Assembly: GCA_022572865.1 (NCBI GenBank)
Contig: JACZVB010000025.1
Coordinates: 1-9,937 of the forward strand
Reading direction: 5' to 3'
DNA length: 9,937 nucleotides
From: Chloroflexota bacterium
Lineage (GTDB): Bacteria; Chloroflexota; Dehalococcoidia; Plut-88900
Shown here: piece after piece, positions 4,499 through 9,937 of the stretch
Position numbering within the stretch: the first letter of the stretch is position 1
How the letters are laid out: each line of letters starts with the position of its first letter
Notes under the pieces: generated by a model
The model's input: only the letters and a program-made list of their open reading frames with translations
What the model was told of the DNA's origin: nothing
The model's database searches: none
Made by a program: the position numbers and the translations under genes

Positions 4499-6224
4499 AA
4501 CAGGAACCTCCTTCGAAGATCGTGTCGGGCTGGTCCTTCAGGAGGGAGGCTTCATCAGCGCGGAGCAACTGGGGCAGGCAGGGCAGATCAGCCAGGAGAG
4601 CGGCAAGGGACTTCTGGATACCCTGGTGGACCAGGGCATGGTGGCCCGGGAGACTCTGGTCACGGTCCTGAGCTTCCAGCTTCGCATTCCCATCGTAGAC
4701 CTGAAGCACGTGGACCTGGACTCCGATGCTGTGCGCCTGGTCCCCGAGGAATACGCCCGACGAAACACCGTCCTACCCCTGGGCTTCGACTCCGACGGCT
4801 CCGTTAGGGTTGCGACGCTGACCCCCAATAACTTCCAGCTCTCCACCGAGCTCTCCTCTATAACCGGACATCAGACCAAGTTTGTCCTTGCACTGGGCGG
4901 CGGCCTGGAGCAACTGATCCAACGGACCTACGCCACCGCCGCCATATCCACACCGGCCCAGCCCCCACCGGCCCCCGAGGCCCCCGCACCCGAAGCGCCT
5001 CTGGTCGTGACTGAGCCTACCATCGATATTGCCGCCGCGGCACTGGGGCAGGACATAAGCCAGCTTCCGGCCGTCCAGGCCGTAGAGATGATTACCCTAC
5101 AGGCGGTGAAGCGAAACGCCTCCGATATTCATCTGGTCCCAACCCCCGACTCCAGCAAGGTGTTGTTCCGGATGGATGGCGAGCTGCAACAGGTAATAGT
5201 TATCCCACTGACCCTCCACGAGAACATGATGTCCAGGATCAAGGTCCTGTCCGGAATGGACATCGCCGAGAGGAGGCGCCCCCAGGACGGGAGCTTCAAC
5301 CTTCACTTTGGTGAAAAGACGGTGGACTTCCGGGTCTCCACCATCGGCACTACCTGGGGCGAAATGATGGTAGTACGTATCCTGGACCGGTCGGGCGGGC
5401 TCCTCAGCCTGGAAGACGTAGGTCTAGAGTCCACCCCCCTTCACGTGTGGCGACAGCTGCTGACCCTTCCCTACGGCATGGTCCTGGTCTCCGGGCCCAC
5501 GGGCTCAGGCAAGACCACCACCCTCTACGCCTCCATCACCGAGTTGGTCCAAACACGGGGCAACATCATGACCATCGAGGACCCGGTAGAATATCGCATG
5601 GAGGACCTGAACCAGATAGAGGTGAACAGGGCCGCGGGTATCGATTTCGCAGCGGGCCTGAGGTCCATCATGCGGCTGGACCCTGACATCATCCTGGTGG
5701 GAGAGATCCGGGACGAGGAGACGGCCCAAACCGCGGTCAACGCCGCCCTCACAGGACACCTGGTCCTGGCCTCCATCCACAGCAACGATGCCGCATCCTC
5801 CATAGTGCGTCTCCTGGATATGGGCACAGAGCCCTACCTGGTAGCCACGGCCATGGTGGGTGCCCTGGCCCAGCGCCTGCTTCGCAAGATAGACCCGAAC
5901 TGCAAGGCTGCTACCGAGCTATCGGTCACCGAATCCATGGCGTACGAGCAGGAGATGCAGGAATCGGCCGGTGAGTTCTCGCATGGGCAGGGCTGCAATT
6001 TCTGCGGGGGCACCGGCTACTCGGGCCGGACCGGCGTATTCGAGGTGCTATCGGTGAGTGAGGAGATCAGAAGGCTGATCTCCCAGGGGGCCAGCGGAGG
6101 CCAACTCAGGCAGCAGGCTATGTCCGAAGGCCTCGTTCCTCTGCGCCGTTCCGGCATCGTGAAGGCGAAGGAGGGGGTAACAACCATGGGCGAAGTGCTC
6201 AGAAAGGTGTTCTTCCTCGAGTAG
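4488..6224 (+). CDS. pilB: type IV pilus assembly ATPase PilB (GspE/PilB family)
   Basis: This 578-residue protein is the hexameric cytoplasmic motor that drives pilus extension. Residues 1-150 form an MshEN/GspE-N domain with two copies of a repeated pattern (RVGLVLQEGGFISAEQL and LLDTLVDQGMVARETL) resembling the cyclic-di-GMP-binding motif of this domain. A proline/alanine-rich linker (156-171) follows. The ATPase core has an arginine-rich ERRRPQDG (261-268), Walker A GPTGSGKT (336-343), Asp box IEDPVEYR (363-370), Walker B LDPDIILVGEIRD (397-409) and a His box with H424 and H431. The C-terminal zinc motif has C472, C503 and C506, but the first of the usual four cysteines is D469 (IDPNCK). 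GGGAG lies seven bases before the ATG. It overlaps the preceding small gene by 11 bases and is followed after 55 bases by pilC. GspE is the alternative name; the pilN, pilO and pilM neighbours favour PilB. Confidence 0.95.
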   Translation: MAARTGTSFEDRVGLVLQEGGFISAEQLGQAGQISQESGKGLLDTLVDQGMVARETLVTVLSFQLRIPIVDLKHVDLDSDAVRLVPEEYARRNTVLPLGFDSDGSVRVATLTPNNFQLSTELSSITGHQTKFVLALGGGLEQLIQRTYATAAISTPAQPPPAPEAPAPEAPLVVTEPTIDIAAAALGQDISQLPAVQAVEMITLQAVKRNASDIHLVPTPDSSKVLFRMDGELQQVIVIPLTLHENMMSRIKVLSGMDIAERRRPQDGSFNLHFGEKTVDFRVSTIGTTWGEMMVVRILDRSGGLLSLEDVGLESTPLHVWRQLLTLPYGMVLVSGPTGSGKTTTLYASITELVQTRGNIMTIEDPVEYRMEDLNQIEVNRAAGIDFAAGLRSIMRLDPDIILVGEIRDEETAQTAVNAALTGHLVLASIHSNDAASSIVRLLDMGTEPYLVATAMVGALAQRLLRKIDPNCKAATELSVTESMAYEQEMQESAGEFSHGQGCNFCGGTGYSGRTGVFEVLSVSEEIRRLISQGASGGQLRQQAMSEGLVPLRRSGIVKAKEGVTTMGEVLRKVFFLE

Positions 6225-6279
6225 AGGTCACCGGCTGTATGAAGGGAAGTTTATTCCAGTCTGACCTAAGAGTTGCAAC

Positions 6280-7488
6280 ATGACTTTCAAGTACACGGCG
6301 TACAACTGGCAGGGGCGTAAAGTCACGGGTGTCCTGGATACCGATTCGGAAGAGGACGCCTACGAGAGGTTGCGACGAGAAGACCTGATCCCTCAACGAC
6401 TGAAACTCGTCCGGCCACGCCGCAGCCTGGTACAGATCGCCCCATCCCTGTTCAAGCCCAAGGACAAGGAGTTGGTAGACTTTTCTCGCCAGCTTTCCTC
6501 ACTGCTGGATGCCGGGATACCCCTGCACCAGTCCATTATAGTCCTCCGGGATGAGTCCCGGGGCAGGGGCTTCAAAGAAGCCTTGACCCAGGTGGTAAAC
6601 GATGTGGAATCCGGGCTTCAGTTCTCAGAGGCCTGCGCCAAGCAGGCCTCAGTTTTCCCCACCTTCTACATTCGCCTCCTGCGCGTGGCGGAGGCAACAG
6701 GTGGGATAAATCAGACCCTGCGACGGCTGGCAGACTCGGTAGAAAAACGCTCAGACACCCGGCGGAATGTCAAGAAAGCAGTGACGTACCCGGCCATCAG
6801 TATGCTGGTGGCCTTTGTTGCCGGCTTCATACTGGTAACCTATGCCCTACCATCACTCATAGGCCTTCTAGCAGAGTTTGGCGGTGAGATGCCCCTTATG
6901 ACACGCATGCTCATAGGCTTCTCTGATTTCGCCCAGGACTACGGCGTATTCGTCTTCGTGGTCGCCGCTCTCGTCGGGGTAGGAGCATGGTTCTATACCA
7001 GGACCGAAAAAGGCACACTGGTAAAGGACAGGATTCTTGTGCGCCTGCCCGTAATCGGTAAGGTGATAATGAACAGCAACATGTTCACCCTCACCTCTGC
7101 CCTCGCCTCGCTGATAGATGCGGGTGTGCCGCCGGTGGAAGCCCTTCGACTGTCGGGCGAAGGCCTGAGCAGCTCCGTTTTGCGGCGTTCATTGGTGATC
7201 GTGACCCGGGAGACCTCAGAGGGCAAGAGCTTAGGAAAGGCTTTTCGGGACCAGGAGCAATTCCCCCGCCTTCTCTCTCAGGGAATAGCCACCGGAGAGG
7301 CAACGGGAAACCTGACAGGTATCCTTCACGGCCTGGCTAACTACTATGAGCAGGAGACTGATAGGTCCGTCTCCAACGCAACAGACATGATCCAGCCCAC
7401 TGTCATACTGCTCGTAGCGGGCGCGGTCGGATTTGTTGCAGTCGCGGTGATCTCCGGCATCTACTCGACCTTGGGCGCTATCGAATGA
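6280..7488 (+). CDS. pilC: type IV pilus inner-membrane platform protein PilC (GspF family)
   Basis: This 402-residue integral membrane protein is the platform on which PilB acts to insert pilins. It has the family's two T2SSF domains: the first centres on SRQLSSLLDAGIPL (69-82) and the second on LTSALASLIDAGVPP (271-285), with the matching ATGGINQTLRRLA (139-151) and GEATGNLTGIL (339-349) motifs after each. Hydrophobic spans are at about 171-190, 222-238 and 371-393, as expected. The length is typical. The ribosome site is weak; a 14-codon ORF ends on the start codon (ATGA overlap) and may couple translation. The stop shares four bases (ATGA) with the start of pilN, firm evidence of one transcript. 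Confidence 0.95.
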   Translation: MTFKYTAYNWQGRKVTGVLDTDSEEDAYERLRREDLIPQRLKLVRPRRSLVQIAPSLFKPKDKELVDFSRQLSSLLDAGIPLHQSIIVLRDESRGRGFKEALTQVVNDVESGLQFSEACAKQASVFPTFYIRLLRVAEATGGINQTLRRLADSVEKRSDTRRNVKKAVTYPAISMLVAFVAGFILVTYALPSLIGLLAEFGGEMPLMTRMLIGFSDFAQDYGVFVFVVAALVGVGAWFYTRTEKGTLVKDRILVRLPVIGKVIMNSNMFTLTSALASLIDAGVPPVEALRLSGEGLSSSVLRRSLVIVTRETSEGKSLGKAFRDQEQFPRLLSQGIATGEATGNLTGILHGLANYYEQETDRSVSNATDMIQPTVILLVAGAVGFVAVAVISGIYSTLGAIE

Positions 7489-8141
7489 GACAGGTCTTAC
7501 GTAGAGCCCGGCAGACGGCACGCCAATCGCCGTCCGTCGATTCTTCTACTGCTCCTTGGAGGCAGGTCCCTGAGATTAACCTGGTCTCCGCCGAGGGGCG
7601 TGTGAGAATCAAAAAGGCCCACCTGATAAAGGGCCTCCTGGTGCTGGTAATACTGGTGGAAGCTATCTGGCTGTCGAGCAGTTACCAGAGCTGGCAGAAC
7701 ACCGACGAATTGGCGGACGACGTTGTATCCGACCTGAACAGAGTGCAATCGCGAATCTCCAGCCAAGATGGCCAGATCACTACCCTCAGGGAGCAGATCG
7801 CAACTTTACAAGAGCTGCGAAACCTCCAGAAAGCGCCGTTCCTGGCAGTCACATCCCTGCAGATAGCTTGGGATAGCGCCCTCCTATCCCTATTCGAGGC
7901 CAGGGGCCTGGGTATCGACTTTAAAACCCTGAGCATCGATATGAAGGGTGGAATAAGCCTCAGCGGTACCGCCGTGGATACGGACAGCATAGTCGCATTC
8001 CAGGGCACGTTACGGGACCCGGAGGGGCTCCTGGAGTTGCTGAGTTTCAGCTTGAGCTCATCACTCAACCCTGGCAATCCGTCTGGTGAGGACTCTTCAA
8101 AATCACTCCTGGACTTCTCGGCGACCTTGAGGGTCAGGTAG
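7485..8141 (+). CDS. pilN: PilN-like type IV pilus alignment protein
   Basis: This 218-residue protein has a basic, disordered N-terminus, then EINLVS (30-35), the position of the INLLP-like motif through which PilN binds PilM. It continues with one membrane span (about 47-65), a heptad-like coiled coil (about 73-115) and a mixed alpha/beta periplasmic-type domain ending FSATLRVR, a common PilN end. Sequence identity to known PilN is low, so the call rests on architecture, the EINL motif and position. The leader before EINLVS is about 29 residues, longer than in most PilN, and there is no better internal start. The ATG overlaps the pilC stop by four bases, and the next gene begins seven bases after its own stop. 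Confidence 0.8.
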   Translation: MRQVLRRARQTARQSPSVDSSTAPWRQVPEINLVSAEGRVRIKKAHLIKGLLVLVILVEAIWLSSSYQSWQNTDELADDVVSDLNRVQSRISSQDGQITTLREQIATLQELRNLQKAPFLAVTSLQIAWDSALLSLFEARGLGIDFKTLSIDMKGGISLSGTAVDTDSIVAFQGTLRDPEGLLELLSFSLSSSLNPGNPSGEDSSKSLLDFSATLRVR

Positions 8142-8148
8142 GCGCACG

Positions 8149-8739
8149 GTGAACATCGATCTGAAAACCCTTCCCTTCTTTGAAACGGTCGCTGTACTGC
8201 TTGTTATAATTCTTGCGGTAGGAGGCGTGTACCTGCTTCAGCAAAAAGGGGATGCGGAAGACCAGCTGGTAGATGTCGAGGCCAGGCTGGCCAGGGCCCA
8301 ATCTACCCTCAGGGGGCTGAACAACAACGGAGGTGTGGACGCCTTGACAGAGGAGTTGGAGGAGCTCCAGTCCGACCCTGGACCCCAGCTTTTTCCTAGT
8401 CGGGAGGAAGCCTCAAACCTGTTTCCGTCGATAGCCAGCCGGGTTCAGGAGCTTGCCGTCGATCTCATCGGCTTCAACAGCACTGAGAAGACCCTTCGGG
8501 TAGAAGGCCTGGAGGGAAAGGACCGCCCACTAATCAGCTACGTTTTCACCGCCCTGGGAGAGCCGGAGGACCTGTTGGGTGTGCTAAGCCTTATAAACGA
8601 TCATCCTACGGCGATAGTCCAGAGCCTGGAGATGGATTCTTCTGAAGGCCAATGGGCTATCACTGCGGATTTAGCCCTGTTCTACCATGTAGATGTTACG
8701 CTCGAGGACCTGGCTGACCAGGAAGACGAGGGGGAGTAG
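8149..8739 (+). CDS. pilO: PilO-like type IV pilus alignment protein
   Basis: A 196-residue protein starting with GTG seven bases after the pilN stop. It has a short cytoplasmic N-terminus (MNIDLKTLPFFE), one membrane span (about 13-30), a coiled coil (about 34-75, rich in Glu, Leu and Gln) and a ferredoxin-like C-terminal region, ending in a very acidic tail (EDLADQEDEGE). This is the PilO plan: it pairs with PilN through the coiled coils and links the cytoplasmic PilM to the outside of the membrane. Recognition rests on architecture and order more than motifs. No PilP lipoprotein gene follows, as expected if the organism lacks an outer-membrane secretin. Confidence 0.75.
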   Translation: MNIDLKTLPFFETVAVLLVIILAVGGVYLLQQKGDAEDQLVDVEARLARAQSTLRGLNNNGGVDALTEELEELQSDPGPQLFPSREEASNLFPSIASRVQELAVDLIGFNSTEKTLRVEGLEGKDRPLISYVFTALGEPEDLLGVLSLINDHPTAIVQSLEMDSSEGQWAITADLALFYHVDVTLEDLADQEDEGE

Positions 8740-9769
8740 CGGAAAACGTGAAACATTGAGACATCTCAAGCCCGGCAATGAAAGTTCCTTCAAGAAGCTC
8801 CTGAGCAGCCTGGCGAACATCAAAATCGGCAACGGCAGCTCCTTCCTGGGCGGGTTTAAGAACCTAACCAGCCTTAAAATTGGCCGTTCAGGTGACGGGA
8901 GGCAACTTCTTTCTATATCAATCGAGCACGGATTCATCAAACTCCTGGTGACCCGGGGCCTGGAGGTAGTCGATTTCAAGATTCTCATGGCAAGTCCCGA
9001 GTTCTTCCGAGAGGGACTGGTCGGTGATAAGAACCGGGTGTCAGGCATAATTCAAGGCGCCCTAGATGAGATGAGCCTGGGCGACTGCAGGGTCATAGGG
9101 GCCGTTCCAGGCTTCCAGAACACCCTGCGTATTATCCGCCTGCCTAATGCCAAAGGACTGCAGCCCTCTGAAGTCATCCCCAGAGAGGCCAGGAGGACCA
9201 TGGGCGTCTCTTTGGAGACGAACCAGCTAGCCTGGCGAGAATTGGGCGGTGATGCGGACCGGAAGAGGTGGGTAGTGGTCTCTGCGGCAAGGCATTCAGT
9301 GTCGTCCCTGGTCGATACAGCCCAACAGGCAGGGTTGAAGGTCTCCATCGTCGATTTGAGGGCCTTCGCACTGGCCCGGGTCGCCAACCGGCCCGATGCC
9401 GTATTCGCCTGGCTTGCACCTGACGGGTGCGACGTAATCATCATAAAGGAATCGGTGCCGGTCCAGCAGCAGTCACTTTTCTGGGGCGCCGGTCAGGTGG
9501 AGGGCGCAGTTTTGGTAGAGAGGGTGAGCGACATGGTGGAACGAACCATCAGCCTCTACAACGATGTCAACGCCGACGCTGCTATCATGAACGACGTGCC
9601 ACTATATGTATCCGGTTCGCCCATTAGCGTGGAAACAGACATAGGCGCCCGGGTCGCCACGAATCTCCAACGCCCCGCCGCAACTCTGGCCCCACCGCTG
9701 CCATTACCCCCGGATTTCCCTCTTCACGATATGGTGGTCAACATAGGACTGGCCCTCAGGGGAGCGTAG
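8693..9769 (+). CDS. pilM: PilM-like actin-fold pilus protein with degenerate nucleotide site
   Basis: A 358-residue product if it starts at the ATG 8693, which overlaps pilO by 47 bases and has no ribosome site; a TTG at 8756 (337 residues) is an alternative with little overlap cost. PilM character is clear from CRVIGAVPG plus RIIRLP (132-151), VVVSAARHSVSSLVDTAQQA (194-213), GLKVSIVDLRAFALARV (214-230) and the C-terminal MVVNIGLALRG (347-357). PilM normally binds ATP and the PilN tail on the cytoplasmic side. Here the first phosphate motif reads LLSISIEHG (72-80) where families have an Asp-Ile-Gly type sequence, and the second reads AWLAPDGCDVII (239-250) with no DIG. An N-terminal extension holds two 18-residue repeats (31-48, 49-66). 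It is the last recognisable gene of the operon and comes after pilN and pilO, the reverse of the usual order. Confidence 0.82.
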   Translation: MLRSRTWLTRKTRGSSGKRETLRHLKPGNESSFKKLLSSLANIKIGNGSSFLGGFKNLTSLKIGRSGDGRQLLSISIEHGFIKLLVTRGLEVVDFKILMASPEFFREGLVGDKNRVSGIIQGALDEMSLGDCRVIGAVPGFQNTLRIIRLPNAKGLQPSEVIPREARRTMGVSLETNQLAWRELGGDADRKRWVVVSAARHSVSSLVDTAQQAGLKVSIVDLRAFALARVANRPDAVFAWLAPDGCDVIIIKESVPVQQQSLFWGAGQVEGAVLVERVSDMVERTISLYNDVNADAAIMNDVPLYVSGSPISVETDIGARVATNLQRPAATLAPPLPLPPDFPLHDMVVNIGLALRGA

Positions 9770-9777
9770 AGACCAGA

Positions 9778-9937
9778 TCATGGCTGATCAACTTCCATTT
9801 CAAGGGTGGGCTTCTGGATTCCGAGTTCCAGGCAACGCCTTAAGCCCAACCTCCAAAACCCTGCCGCCGATCCCTTTGGCTGGCCGAATGGGCCATCCCT
9901 CATGGTAGTATCGAGCGCCTCCCTGGCAGGCAGTATC
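9778..9937 (-). CDS. possible 3' end of a convergent gene (partial)
   Basis: A minus-strand frame is open from the window edge for 52 codons to a TGA at 9780-9778, eight bases beyond the pilM stop. The readable end includes RDGPFGQPKGSAAGFWRLG and ends in LEMEVDQP. Third-position GC counted by hand is 32 of 50 codons, a little more gene-like than the competing 42-codon plus-strand frame starting at 9780. I recognise no family. If real, it would end the pilus operon at 9769 and no pilin gene would follow directly. It could equally be chance in a short non-coding tail. Confidence 0.25.
   Translation of the reverse strand, partial: ILPAREALDTTMRDGPFGQPKGSAAGFWRLGLRRCLELGIQKPTLEMEVDQP

Noticed and set aside
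9780..9908. Plus-strand 42-codon frame beginning at ATG 9780, as a pilin or hypothetical protein
   Set aside because: It lacks a prepilin cleavage motif (GF[T/S]xxE followed by a hydrophobic helix), has about half GC at third positions, and no clear ribosome site.
1..9937. CRISPR array, transposon ends, tRNA or rRNA genes, phage modules
   Set aside because: I saw no regularly spaced direct repeats, transposase or integrase motifs, cloverleaf-like sequence or rRNA-like stretches on reading both strands.

Overview
The window reads as a chromosomal segment of a moderately GC-rich bacterium. The best guess is a Chloroflexota member close to Dehalococcoidia/SAR202. That rests on three things: a divergent PilM without the actin-fold phosphate motifs, as I recall for that class; a type IV pilus (T4P) cluster without outer-membrane parts (no PilP or PilQ visible); and C-rich/G-rich inverted repeats between genes. 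This placement is inference; no rRNA or phylogenetic marker is present. There is no CRISPR array, transposase, tRNA or phage gene.

Layout: (1) 1-312, a non-coding leader with three consecutive inverted repeats, a possible G-quadruplex, a weak promoter and a strong ribosome binding site. (2) 313-1890 (+), a biotin-dependent acyl-CoA carboxylase carboxyltransferase, alone without biotin carboxylase or biotin carrier genes. (3) 1891-2061, a hairpin-rich gap between convergent genes. (4) 2062-3882 (-), a glycoside hydrolase family 15 enzyme (glucoamylase/trehalase type). (5) 3883-4306, a divergent control region. On the minus strand it has a possible 56-codon cysteine-rich ORF with a near-consensus Shine-Dalgarno sequence upstream of the GH15 gene. 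On the plus strand it has a clear sigma70-type promoter (TTGACA-N17-TAAAGT) whose spacer is filled by a perfect 8-bp inverted repeat. (6) 4307-9769 (+), a compact T4P operon: a small ribbon-helix-helix protein, then PilB, PilC, PilN, PilO and PilM. (7) 9770-9937, a tail that may hold the 3' end of a convergent gene.

How the genes work together: PilB is the cytoplasmic extension ATPase and PilC the inner-membrane platform. PilN and PilO are single-pass coiled-coil alignment proteins that PilM docks onto the ATPase/platform. Pilin, prepilin peptidase, retraction ATPase and secretin are not in the window. The small DNA-binding protein at the head of the operon overlaps pilB by 11 bases and sits just downstream of a promoter with a built-in operator-like palindrome, so an autoregulated pilus operon is the most attractive hypothesis. 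The pilus proteins have notable departures from the norm: PilM appears to have lost both nucleotide-binding phosphate motifs, PilB has one of its four zinc-binding cysteines replaced by Asp, and pilM follows pilN and pilO instead of preceding them.
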